In this document: in pieces, positions 10,549-18,703 of the stretch
Layout of the letters: every line of letters begins with the position of its first letter
How positions within the stretch are numbered: position 1 is the first letter of the stretch
Source: Phenylobacterium sp. J426
GTDB taxonomy: Bacteria; Pseudomonadota; Alphaproteobacteria; Caulobacterales; Caulobacteraceae
Length of the DNA stretch: 64,000 nucleotides
Assembly: GCF_024699945.1 (NCBI RefSeq)
Contig: NZ_JAJOMY010000001.1
Span: 1,922,001-1,986,000 of the forward strand
Direction of reading: 5' to 3'
Program-made: the position numbers and the translations under genes
The notes under the pieces: model-generated
What the model was told of the DNA's origin: nothing
The model's input: only the letters and a program-made list of their open reading frames with translations
Database searches by the model: none

Positions 10549-10571
10549 CGCTTCGCTCGGCTCCGAAGCAT
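10548..10571. promoter_or_regulatory. Operator-like inverted repeat, copy 2
   Basis: ACGCTTCG-N8-CGAAGCAT, which begins on the last base of the SnoaL-like stop codon and ends 44 bases before ATG 10616. It matches copy 1 in arm sequence and overall width (24 bp) with one arm mismatch, while the spacer differs. Conserved arms with a variable spacer are what a regulator site predicts. Confidence 0.6.
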
Positions 10572-10615
10572 CGGCGCAGCGTCGGGAGGTAGGGTCTTCG
10601 GGAAACGGAGACCTC

Positions 10616-10925
10616 ATGACCGTCACCTGCTGCATCCGCTACGTCATCGATCCCTTCCAGCGCGACGCCTTCGAAGCCTATGCCCGCAACTGGCTCCGCA
10701 TCATCCCGGCCTGCGGCGGGGAGCTGCTCGGCTATTTCCTGCCGCACGAGGGGACCAACAATGTCGCCCTGGCGCTGATCTCCTTCGAGAGCCTCGCCGA
10801 CTACGAGAGCTACCGCGCGCGGCTGAAGACCGACCCGGACGGGCGCCGCCAATTTCCGGATGGCGCAGGAGAAGCGCTTCATCCTGTCGGAGGAGCGCAC
10901 CTTCCTGACCCCGGTGCGCGGATGA
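10616..10925 (+). CDS. NIPSNAP-family protein, frameshifted
   Basis: A roughly 102-residue NIPSNAP-type dimeric alpha/beta barrel. The N-terminal half ([20 protein letters not shown]) is in one frame and the C-terminal half ([22 protein letters not shown]) in the next. The +1 break is at the GGG at 10841-10843; with two Gs the frame joins as DPDGAANF. The corrected gene stops at TGA 10923-10925, overlapping the next ATG by four bases. Read uncorrected, it fuses to its neighbour as a 216-residue protein. NIPSNAP proteins are common in aromatic and polyketide-type gene clusters; the function here is unknown. Confidence 0.8.
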
Positions 10926-11266
10926 TCGCGGTGATCTTCGAAGTGGAGCCGGCGGCTGGGCAGCGGGGCGCCTATCTCGACCTCGCCGCCGGGCTGGCCT
11001 CGGGCTTGGCGGAGATCGACGGCTTCCTGTCGGTCGAGCGGTTCGAGAGCCTGAGCCGCCCTGGCCGGATCCTGTCGCTCTCGTTCTGGCGCGACGAGGC
11101 GGCCGTCGAGGCCTGGCGCGACCGCGCCGATCACCGCGCGGCCCAAGGGGCTGGGCGCAGCGGCGTCTTCCAGGACTATCGCCTGCGGGTGGCGGCCGTG
11201 ACCCGCGACTACGGCCTGCACGAGCGCGGGGACGCCCCGGAGGACTCCCGGCGCCGCCACGGGTGA
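10922..11266 (+). CDS. Antibiotic biosynthesis monooxygenase (ABM)-domain protein
   Basis: A 114-residue ABM-domain protein, a ferredoxin-like dimeric fold found in cofactor-free monooxygenases and related proteins. It has [10 protein letters not shown] at the start, a central [11 protein letters not shown] strand and a [15 protein letters not shown] helix, all typical. It overlaps the NIPSNAP gene by four bases (ATGA), so the two are translationally coupled and probably expressed from the copy-2 operator region. Whether it has oxygenase activity is not shown. Confidence 0.75.
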   Translation: MIAVIFEVEPAAGQRGAYLDLAAGLASGLAEIDGFLSVERFESLSRPGRILSLSFWRDEAAVEAWRDRADHRAAQGAGRSGVFQDYRLRVAAVTRDYGLHERGDAPEDSRRRHG

Positions 11267-11281
11267 GGCTAGGATCGGAGG

Positions 11282-11698
11282 ATGAGCGACCCCTTCGACC
11301 TGCAGCGCTTCGTGGACGCCCAGACCGACGTCCACGACCGCGCCCTGGCCGAACTGCGCGGCGGGGCCAAGCGGACCCATTGGATGTGGTTCGTCTTCCC
11401 GCAGATCGCTGGCCTGGGCCTAAGCCCGATGGCGCAGGCCTATGCGATCTCAGGCCTGGCCGAGGCGAAGGCCTATCTGGCCCATCCGGTCCTGGGCCCG
11501 CGGCTCATCGCCTGCACGGCGGCGGTCAACGGCGTGGAGGGGCGGACGGCGCGGGAGATCTTCGGCCACCCCGACGATGCGAAGTTCCGCTCGTGCATGA
11601 CCCTCTTCGCCCACGCGTCGGAGGAGCCTGTCTTCCGTCAGGCGCTCGACACGTACTTCGGAGGGGCCGAGGATCCCCTGACCGTGGCTCGGCTCTAG
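11282..11698 (+). CDS. DUF1810 family protein
   Basis: A 138-residue DUF1810 protein: DPFDLQRFVDAQ at the N-terminus, the family marker HWMWFVFPQIAGLG, then RLIACTAAV and KFRSCMTLFAHA. The function is unknown; the family is widespread, small and soluble. The start ATG has ATCGGAGG immediately upstream. It lies 15 bases after the ABM gene and may be in the same transcript. It ends 4 bases before the convergent P450 gene. Confidence 0.85.
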   Translation: MSDPFDLQRFVDAQTDVHDRALAELRGGAKRTHWMWFVFPQIAGLGLSPMAQAYAISGLAEAKAYLAHPVLGPRLIACTAAVNGVEGRTAREIFGHPDDAKFRSCMTLFAHASEEPVFRQALDTYFGGAEDPLTVARL

Positions 11699-11702
11699 AG
11701 CT

Positions 11703-12998
11703 TCAGGCCAGTTCGAAGCGGATCGGCAGGCGCTTGGGCCCGTTGACGAAGACGGCCTCGCTCATCGCCGGCTCGCCGGCGAGTTCCACGGACCTGAGAC
11801 GCGGGATCATCTCTTCCCAAAGGATCCGCATCTCCATCTTGGCCAGGTGCTGGCCGAGGCAGAGGTGAGCTCCGTAGCCGAAAGCGAGGTGCTTGTTGGG
11901 CTTGCGGTCGACGCGGAAGGTGAAGGGGTCCTCGAACACGTCCTCGTCGCGGTTGCCGGACGCGTAGCAGAGCATCAGCCAGTCGTCCTTCTTGAGCCGA
12001 CGGCCCGCGAACTCGGTGTCGGCGGTGACGGTGCGCATGAAGGTCTTCACCGGGGTCGTCCATCGGATGGACTCGTCGACCAGCCCCGGGATCAGCGACG
12101 GGTCGGCATGCAGCTTGGCGAGTTCGCCCGGGTGCTCGGCGAGCGCCCAGAGGGCCCCCGTCGACGACGAGGTCGTGTCGTGGCCGGCTGTGGCGACGAT
12201 GATGTAGTAGCTCAACGCCTCGAAGTCGGAGATCGGCTGGCCGTCGATCTGGCTGTTGGCGATCACCGAACCCAGGTCGTCGGACGGGTTCGCACGCTTC
12301 CGCTCGGACAGCGCCCTAAAGTACTCGAAGAAGTCGGTGATGACGCTGATGTCGATCTTCTGGGGCGCGGCGGCGGCCGAGAAGTCGGTGTCCTTGTGCC
12401 GCGACAGCTCGGGATCCGCGGCGCCGAAGATCTCCTGGGTGAGCTGCAGCATCCGGGGCTCGTCCTCCTCCGGCACGCCCATGATGCTCATGATCACGTG
12501 CAGGGGATAGCCGAGCGCCACCTCCTTCACGAAGTCGCACTCCCCTCCGGTGGCGGCCATCTTCTCGACGGTCGCCTTGGCGATCACCCGGATCCGGTCC
12601 TCCATCTTCCGCAGGTTCTGCGGCATGAACCAGGCCTGGGTAAGAGCGCGGTACTTCAGGTGGTCGGGCGCATCCATGTGGATGAGGGTTCGGAGCAGAT
12701 GCGGGCTCCCGCCCATCATCGCCCGGACCTGCTCGTCGATCGCCTTCGTGGTGAGGACCGGGTTGCGGTCGCCGTTGTGGAAGAGATCGTTCTGGCGACT
12801 GATCTCGAGGATGTCGGCGTGCTTCGTGGCCACCCAGAATGGATCGAAGCCTTCGATGACAGCCTGGCCGAACGGCTCGTTCTTGCGCAGCCAACGATAG
12901 GTCTCGTGGATCTGGCCGTTGGCGTAGGCCCAGGGCTGCACCAGGGTGTCGGCGTAGGTCGCCGGAATCCTATGGTCCTCGCGGGTCATCACGCTCAT
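11703..12998 (-). CDS. Cytochrome P450
   Basis: Soluble bacterial cytochrome P450 of about 431 residues. It has the I-helix oxygen-binding segment AGHDTTS, a K-helix ExxR (ESIR) and the heme-binding region FGYGAHLCLGQHLA with the cysteine ligand. No membrane anchor, so it would need a separate ferredoxin and reductase, neither of which is encoded here. I prefer ATG 12998 (MSVMTRED); the open frame reaches 13049 with a non-family extension. A divergent gene of unknown function begins 138 bases away, and the two may share a substrate pathway. The substrate is not predictable from sequence alone. Confidence 0.9.
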   Translation of the reverse strand: MSVMTREDHRIPATYADTLVQPWAYANGQIHETYRWLRKNEPFGQAVIEGFDPFWVATKHADILEISRQNDLFHNGDRNPVLTTKAIDEQVRAMMGGSPHLLRTLIHMDAPDHLKYRALTQAWFMPQNLRKMEDRIRVIAKATVEKMAATGGECDFVKEVALGYPLHVIMSIMGVPEEDEPRMLQLTQEIFGAADPELSRHKDTDFSAAAAPQKIDISVITDFFEYFRALSERKRANPSDDLGSVIANSQIDGQPISDFEALSYYIIVATAGHDTTSSSTGALWALAEHPGELAKLHADPSLIPGLVDESIRWTTPVKTFMRTVTADTEFAGRRLKKDDWLMLCYASGNRDEDVFEDPFTFRVDRKPNKHLAFGYGAHLCLGQHLAKMEMRILWEEMIPRLRSVELAGEPAMSEAVFVNGPKRLPIRFELA

Positions 12999-13135
12999 CG
13001 CGATATCCGTCCCGGCTGACGCGAGGTCAGCGCAGACGACGCCTCCCATTTGTTCTTATCTTCGCCGGCAGTTTGATACCCGCGTGCGGCCAGCGGCAAG
13101 ACTGACGGCGCGTCAAGCGGGATGGGAGGAACGGC

Positions 13136-14209
13136 ATGCTGACGCGGGGCGACGACTATCCGATCCACCAGACGCCGGAGCCGATCGCGTACGCGGGCTC
13201 GGACCGCAACTTCTACGACCGCTACTTCTTCAACGCCTATTCGCCGGACGGCGCGCGCTTCGTCGCCGTGGCCTTCGGAGTCTATCCGGCCCTGAATGTC
13301 GCCGACGCCCACGTCTCGGTGCTGGAGGGCGAGACCCAGCGCTGCCTGCACGCGTCGCGCATCCTCAACATGGAGCGCATGGACCTGAGCGTGGGGCCGA
13401 TCCGCATCGAAATCCTTGAGCCGCTGCAGCGGCTGAAGGTGACGGTGGAGCGCGCCGAGGGCATCTCTGCGGAACTGGTCTTCGAGGGCCGCGCCTTTCC
13501 GATCGAGGAGCCGCGGTTCGTGAAGCGCAACGGGCCGCGCCTGTTTATGGACTACACCCGCCTGACCCAGAACTGCTTCGTGTCCGGGTGGGTCGAGGTG
13601 GATGGCCGGCGCTGGGACGCTTCGAGCTGGCTGGGCACCCGCGACCGGTCCTGGGGCATCCGGCCGGTCGGCCTGACCGATCCGCAGCCGACGCCGGGCG
13701 GCCAGCTCGCCGGCTTCTTCTGGCAGTGGACGCCGGTGAACTTCGACGACCGCTCGGTCTTCTTCCACGTCAACGCCGATCCCGACGGCAGACCCTGGAA
13801 CACCCGGGCGGTGATCCTGCCGGACGGCGCGGGGGCCGACGGCGGCGTCCATGCTGAGGGCGCCACCATGGAGGCGCTGCTGCGCCAGGGTCTGCGGCAC
13901 GCCGAGCGCGGGACGCTGACCATTCCGCTGGAGGGCGGCGCAGCGCGCGTCGACTTCGAGCCGGTGGCCACCTTTCTCATGCGCGGCATCGGCTATGGCG
14001 GCGAGTGGCGGCACGGCGCCCTGCAGGGCGAGCTCAGGGTGGCGCGCGAGGACATCGACGTGGGTGCGGCGGACATGTCGGCCATGGAGAACCTGCACAT
14101 CCAGGCGGTCTCGAAGGCTGTGCTGCGACAGCCGGGGGAGCCCGAGCGTCAGGGCGTCGGGGTGTTCGAGCAGTTGATCCTCGGACCGTACAAGCCTTAC
14201 GTCCTCTAG
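13136..14209 (+). CDS. Uncharacterised protein, DUF7064/DUF7065-like beta-rich protein
   Basis: A 357-residue soluble protein rich in beta strands and tryptophan, with conserved-looking stretches (YPIHQTPEPIAY, GTRDRSWGIRPVG, FFWQWTPVNF). The layout resembles the two-lobed calycin-like proteins of the DUF7064/DUF7065 and AttH/CrtC type, which act on or bind lipids and terpenoids; this assignment is from memory of the fold pattern and is weak. GGGAGG precedes the ATG. It is divergent from the P450 gene. No signal peptide or membrane segment. Confidence 0.5.
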   Translation: MLTRGDDYPIHQTPEPIAYAGSDRNFYDRYFFNAYSPDGARFVAVAFGVYPALNVADAHVSVLEGETQRCLHASRILNMERMDLSVGPIRIEILEPLQRLKVTVERAEGISAELVFEGRAFPIEEPRFVKRNGPRLFMDYTRLTQNCFVSGWVEVDGRRWDASSWLGTRDRSWGIRPVGLTDPQPTPGGQLAGFFWQWTPVNFDDRSVFFHVNADPDGRPWNTRAVILPDGAGADGGVHAEGATMEALLRQGLRHAERGTLTIPLEGGAARVDFEPVATFLMRGIGYGGEWRHGALQGELRVAREDIDVGAADMSAMENLHIQAVSKAVLRQPGEPERQGVGVFEQLILGPYKPYVL

Positions 14210-14216
14210 ACGCCTC

Positions 14217-15158
14217 TCAGCCCAGCACCTTCACCATCCTCGCGCCGGCCGGCAGCATCAGCGCCACCAGGAGCGTCGGGAAGATGAAGAGGATGAGCGG
14301 CACGGTCAGCTTGGCCGACAGTCCCAGCGCCTTTTCCTCCGCGCGCAGCATCCGCTTCTGGCGCATGTCCTGGGAAAACACGTTCAGCGTCTCGCCGAGG
14401 CTGGTGCCCATCTCCTCGGCCTGGCGCAGCATGGTGGCCAGGGCGCGGGCGTCTTCGATGCCCAGCCGGTCCGCGAACGCGGCCCAGGCGTCCTTGCGGG
14501 CGCGGCCGGCGCGGAGCTCCAGCACCAGGAAGCGCAGGTGCACGGTCAGGTTCGGATAGCGGCGCTCCAGTTCTTCCGTCACGCGGGTGACGGCGGCGTC
14601 GAGCGACAGGCCAGCTTCGACCGAGGCGACCAGCAGGTCCAGCAGGTCGGGGAAGCCGTCGGCGTACTCCTGCTCACGCTTGGTCTTGCGGCTCTTCAGC
14701 ACCTGATCGGGACCGTAGAGCGCCGCCAGCGACAGGCTGACGGCCAGGACCAGTCCCAGCAAGTTGCCGCCCTTGCCGATCATCATCGGCAGCGTCAGGA
14801 GCACGCCGACCGTGGCCGCCGCAATCAGCGTGGCCTTGACGCCCAGGAAGATCACCGGCGCCTCGCGGCTGTAGAAGCCCGCCTGCATCAGCCGCGAGCG
14901 CAGCAGCGACACCTTGGCCGGATCGCGGACTGCGCTCTGCTGGCCCAGCCGGCGCACCGTCGAGACGAGCTGTTCGGGCAGGAGCCCGCCGGCTTTCTCG
15001 ATGGCGGGCCCGGAGACTCCGCCGACCACGGCGCCCGCCAGGCGGCTGCGCCGCATGGCCCGGACGCGCAGCTCGGCGACGCCGAAGAACGCGAGGCCGG
15101 CGACGGCCCCGCCCACCAGCAGAAGACCCAGGCCGTAGATGATGGTCTCGAGCGCCAT
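14217..15158 (-). CDS. tadC: Tad pilus inner-membrane protein TadC
   Basis: A 313-residue type II/IV secretion F-domain protein of the TadC kind: an N-terminal membrane helix (LLLVGGAVAGLAFFG), a second hydrophobic pair near residues 105-150, the cytoplasmic T2SSF domain (PDLLDLLVASVEAGLSLDAAV; LRQAEEMGTSLGETL), and a final helix LTVPLILFIFPTLLVALM. With TadB it forms the platform for Flp pilus assembly. It begins 4 bases after the TadB stop and is the last gene of the operon seen here. Confidence 0.9.
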   Translation of the reverse strand: MALETIIYGLGLLLVGGAVAGLAFFGVAELRVRAMRRSRLAGAVVGGVSGPAIEKAGGLLPEQLVSTVRRLGQQSAVRDPAKVSLLRSRLMQAGFYSREAPVIFLGVKATLIAAATVGVLLTLPMMIGKGGNLLGLVLAVSLSLAALYGPDQVLKSRKTKREQEYADGFPDLLDLLVASVEAGLSLDAAVTRVTEELERRYPNLTVHLRFLVLELRAGRARKDAWAAFADRLGIEDARALATMLRQAEEMGTSLGETLNVFSQDMRQKRMLRAEEKALGLSAKLTVPLILFIFPTLLVALMLPAGARMVKVLG

Positions 15159-15161
15159 GCC

Positions 15162-16127
15162 TCAGAGCCTCATGTTGATCATGCGCCGCATGACGAGGTT
15201 GCCGATGGCGATCCAGGTCACGCAGCCGATCAGCGACCATTTCACGACGGGCTCGTGGATCACGTCGCCGTAGAATTTCGGCGAGATCAGCATGATCATG
15301 CCGACGGCGATGAACGGCGCGGCCGTCAGGATCGCCGCCGAGGCGCGGCCCTCGGCCGAGGCGGCCTTGATCTTCAGTCGCATCTTGTGCCGCTCGCGGA
15401 TCGTGGCGGCGTTCAGCTTGAGAAGACCCGTGAGGTTGCCGCCGGTCCGCTCCTGGAGCCGAACCGTCGCGGCGAACAGATCGACGTCGGGATGCTGACA
15501 ACGCTCGGACATGCGCTCGATCGCCTGCTCGAGGGTCGCGCCGTACGAGATCTCGTCGGCGGCCATGCCGAATTCGGTGCCCACCGGATCGGCCATCTCG
15601 CGGCCGACAAGCGCGATGGCGGTCGGCACCGGATGGCCCGCCTCGAGGCTGCGGACGATGATCTCCAGGGCCTGCGGCAGCTGGAAGCCGAGCGCATTGG
15701 CGCGGCGGCCGGCCATGAACTTGAGGATCAGGACCGGGAGGCCGACGCCGGCGCCCAGGGCGCCCAGCGGCGCCAGCCAGAGATTGCGCGAGAGCACCGC
15801 CAGGCCCGCGCCGCCGATCAGAGCGGCCAGGAGGACATAGCTCAGCCACTTCTTCTGATCGTAGGGCAGCCCCGAGGCGACGATCAGGTCGGACAGCTTG
15901 CGAAGGGCGCCGCCGCTGCGCTTGCCGGCCGCGGTGAGCCCGCGCTGCTTGCGCAGTTCGACGACCAGCGCCTGGATGCCGCCGTCGACCTTCTCGGCGA
16001 CCTTGAGACGGCGATTCACCACCCGCTTCTGGGCGGCGCTGGAGAAGATGCCGATGACGGCCTGGGCGCCGGCGAAGACCGCGGCGAAGACCATCACCAG
16101 GAAGATGGTGCGGGCGTCGATGGTCAT
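15162..16127 (-). CDS. tadB: Tad pilus inner-membrane protein TadB
   Basis: A 321-residue TadB-type T2SSF protein: an N-terminal membrane helix (TIFLVMVFAAVFAGAQAVIG), a hydrophobic pair near residues 95-135, the F domain (PQALEIIVRSLEAGHPVPTAI; ERTGGNLTGLL), and C-terminal helices. In the sequence as given, the frame is continuous with the upstream CpaF gene. Dropping one C from the five-base run at 16135-16139 would end CpaF at a TGA sharing one base with ATG 16127, the usual coupling in tad operons. I therefore call two genes. Confidence 0.85.
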   Translation of the reverse strand: MTIDARTIFLVMVFAAVFAGAQAVIGIFSSAAQKRVVNRRLKVAEKVDGGIQALVVELRKQRGLTAAGKRSGGALRKLSDLIVASGLPYDQKKWLSYVLLAALIGGAGLAVLSRNLWLAPLGALGAGVGLPVLILKFMAGRRANALGFQLPQALEIIVRSLEAGHPVPTAIALVGREMADPVGTEFGMAADEISYGATLEQAIERMSERCQHPDVDLFAATVRLQERTGGNLTGLLKLNAATIRERHKMRLKIKAASAEGRASAAILTAAPFIAVGMIMLISPKFYGDVIHEPVVKWSLIGCVTWIAIGNLVMRRMINMRL

Positions 16128-17540
16128 CAGGTCAGGGGGCTTGGACGGGTCGAAGTTGGCGGTGTCGTAGGGAATGCCCCGGCGGAGCATCTCGTCGAGG
16201 CAGCGCGGGCGGAGGCCGCTGGCCCGGAATTCGCCGTGCACGGTTCCGTCGGCGGCGGTGTGGGTGCGGTTGAAGGTGAAGATGTCCTGCATCTGCACGA
16301 CGTTGCCCTCCATGCCGACGATCTCGGTGACGTGGGTCACCTTCCGCTTGCCGTCGGCAAGCCGCATCACCTGGACCACCATGCCGACGGCCGAGGCGAT
16401 CTGGGCGCGCATGGCCTCGGGGCTGATGTTGATGCCGCCCATGGCGACCATCTGCTCGAGGCGGCCGATCGCTTCGCGGGGGTTGTTCGAGTGGATTGTG
16501 GCCATCGAGCCTTCGTGGCCGGTGTTCATCGCCTGCAGCATGTCGAACGCCTCCTCGGACCGGACCTCGCCTAGGATCACCCGGTCGGGACGCATCCGCA
16601 GCGCGTTCTTGACGAGTTCCCGCTGGCGGATCTCGCCCTTGCCCTCGATGTTCGGCGGTCGCGTCTCCATGCGCACGACGTGCGGCTGCTGCAGCTGAAG
16701 CTCGGCGGCGTCCTCGATGGTGATGAGACGCTCGCCCTCGCTGATCGCCGACGACAGCGCGTTGAGCAGCGTCGTCTTCCCCGAGCCGGTGCCGCCGGAG
16801 ATGACCGTCGAGACCCGGGCGCGGACCGCGCCGTAGAGAAAGTCGGCGACGGCCTGGGGCATGGCGTTGAACTCGACCAGCTTCTCGAGCGTCAGCGGCT
16901 TCTTCGAGAACTTGCGGATCGAGACCGAGGCGCCGTCGATGGCGATCGGCGGGATGGCGGCGTTCACGCGGCTGCCGTCGGGCAGGCGGGCGTCGACCAT
17001 CGGCTGACTCTCGTCGATGCGGCGGCCGACGCCGGCGACGATCCGTTGCACGATGCGCAGCAGGTGGTCGTTGTCGCGGAAGTGGACGGGGGTGAGCTCC
17101 AGCTCGCCGCGGCGTTCCACATAAACCTGATAGGGGCCGTTGATCAGGATGTCGTTGATCGAGTCGTCCTTCAGCAGCGGCTCAATGGGGCCCAACCCCA
17201 CCATCTCGTCATAGATCGAAGCGCCCAGCTCCTCGAGCTCGGCGGTGTTCAGCGCCATCCGTTCGGCGCGGGCGAACTCCACCACCTGTCCCATCACCTG
17301 GCGGCGCAGTTCGGCCTCGTCCAGCTTGTCGAGCTTGGCGAGGTCCAGTTCGTCGATGAGCTTGGCGTGCAGTCGCAGGCGGAGGTCGAGCCGCTTGGCG
17401 TCGGCCGCCGGCGGCGCCGGGCGCGGCGACTCCCGGGGCGGTTCGACGGGCGGCGGCGCGGGCTTGGCGATCGGCTTGACGGGCGGCGCTTCCGGCGCGG
17501 ACGCCGCTGGCGCGCGGGCGAGGCTGAAGCGGCCCATCAC
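16127..17540 (-). CDS. cpaF: Tad pilus assembly ATPase CpaF/TadA
   Basis: Secretion ATPase of the CpaF/TadA family, about 470 residues, which powers Flp pilus assembly at the inner membrane. It starts with a proline-rich, low-complexity N-terminus (residues 10-50), then the N-terminal all-alpha domain and the ATPase core: Walker [10 protein letters not shown] near residue 265, [11 protein letters not shown], and Walker B region [15 protein letters not shown], followed by [15 protein letters not shown]. The C-terminus ends at about FDPSKP; see TadB for the inferred one-base error that hides its stop codon. It overlaps cpaE by four bases. Confidence 0.9.
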
Positions 17541-18703
17541 GCCGCCTTCGAATTGCGCGCCGGCGCGCCGGCCAGGCGTTCGACCAGCAGCTGGACGTCC
17601 TTGACGATCTTCGACTTCGGCCGGTGCTGGGCGATGGGGCCGCCCAGATTGGCGGATGCGGCCGCAGCCTCCCAGTCCGAGCTGACGCCGGCCTCCGCCT
17701 TGCGCTGCAGGGCGCGCTCGGCCTCGGCCATGGACGGCGCGGGGCCGAACATGCGGCTGGCGAGGCGATTAAGCACGATGCGCGGCTTCAGGCCGGAGCC
17801 GAGGGCGTGTTCGATCTCGTCGGAATAGGCGCGTGCGGCGAGCAGGGCCGGCACGGTCAGCTCGGAGATGACCAGCACCTCGTCACAGCCGGCCAGCGCT
17901 TCCAGGGTCCACGGCCGACGATGGCGCGGCACGTCCAGGATCACCCAGTCGTAGCACTCGCAAGCCACCTCCAGCATCCGCAGCACCGCCTCGCGCGAAA
18001 CCGCGTCGAAGGCGCCCGGATCACGCACGCCCGCCAGCAGGTCGAGCTGCTTGGAGATCGGCGTGATGAAGGCCTGCAGCATGGCGGCGTCCAGGCGCTC
18101 GGCGGCCTGGCCGAAGTCGGCGAGGCGCATCGCGGCCTGGGCGCCGAGGTAGGCGGCGGCGGCGCCGTCGGCGAGGTTGAGGTCGATCAGGCAGACGCGC
18201 TCGCCGGTCGGCCGTGCGGCCAGGGCGGTGGCGATCTCGATGGCAAGCGTCGTGGCGCCCGCGCCCCCGACGGCCCCCGTCACAGCCCAGCAGCGACTTT
18301 CGCCGGCGGCCTGCGGCGAGGCGGCGGCCGGGCCGGCGGCGGCCAGCAGACCCTGAACGGCGGAGAGCAGCTGCTCTTCGGTGAAGGGCGCTTCCAGAAC
18401 GTCGGAGTTGTCCAGCCGCAGCAGGTTCCGGACCAGGCCCGTCGGCAGGCTCTCGCCCACGAGCAGCACGGGCGGACAGGATTTCAGCGCCGACAGCGTC
18501 TTCACCGCCGCGGCGAGGTCCGGCGCCTCCCAGGCGTCGGCGTCGATCAGCACCAGATCACGCGGTCGCAGGGGCAGCTCGGCCAGGTCGACCACACTAC
18601 CCAGTTCGAGATCGGCGCCGGCCAGCGCCCCCTTGGCGTGAAGCGCCAGCGACTGACCCAGGGCGAGGATGCGGCGGCCTTGGAGACGGACGTTCCCCAT
18701 CAC
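17537..18703 (-). CDS. cpaE: Pilus assembly ATPase CpaE/TadZ
   Basis: A 388-residue CpaE/TadZ protein, a ParA/MinD-like ATPase that places the Tad apparatus at the cell pole. A receiver-like N-terminal domain (residues about 10-120, no clear phosphorylation pocket) precedes the ATPase domain, with a deviant Walker A VGGAGATTLA near residue 150 and LIDLNLADG, DWVILDVPR. The deviant Walker A lacks the first lysine, as is common in this subgroup. Overlaps of four bases with cpaC and cpaF show tight coupling. Confidence 0.85.
   Translation of the reverse strand: MMGNVRLQGRRILALGQSLALHAKGALAGADLELGSVVDLAELPLRPRDLVLIDADAWEAPDLAAAVKTLSALKSCPPVLLVGESLPTGLVRNLLRLDNSDVLEAPFTEEQLLSAVQGLLAAAGPAAASPQAAGESRCWAVTGAVGGAGATTLAIEIATALAARPTGERVCLIDLNLADGAAAAYLGAQAAMRLADFGQAAERLDAAMLQAFITPISKQLDLLAGVRDPGAFDAVSREAVLRMLEVACECYDWVILDVPRHRRPWTLEALAGCDEVLVISELTVPALLAARAYSDEIEHALGSGLKPRIVLNRLASRMFGPAPSMAEAERALQRKAEAGVSSDWEAAAASANLGGPIAQHRPKSKIVKDVQLLVERLAGAPARNSKAA

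Noticed and set aside
10616..11266. A 216-residue NIPSNAP-ABM fusion
   Set aside because: One extra G at 10841-10843 joins them. Corrected, the NIPSNAP gene stops on a TGA that overlaps the next ATG.
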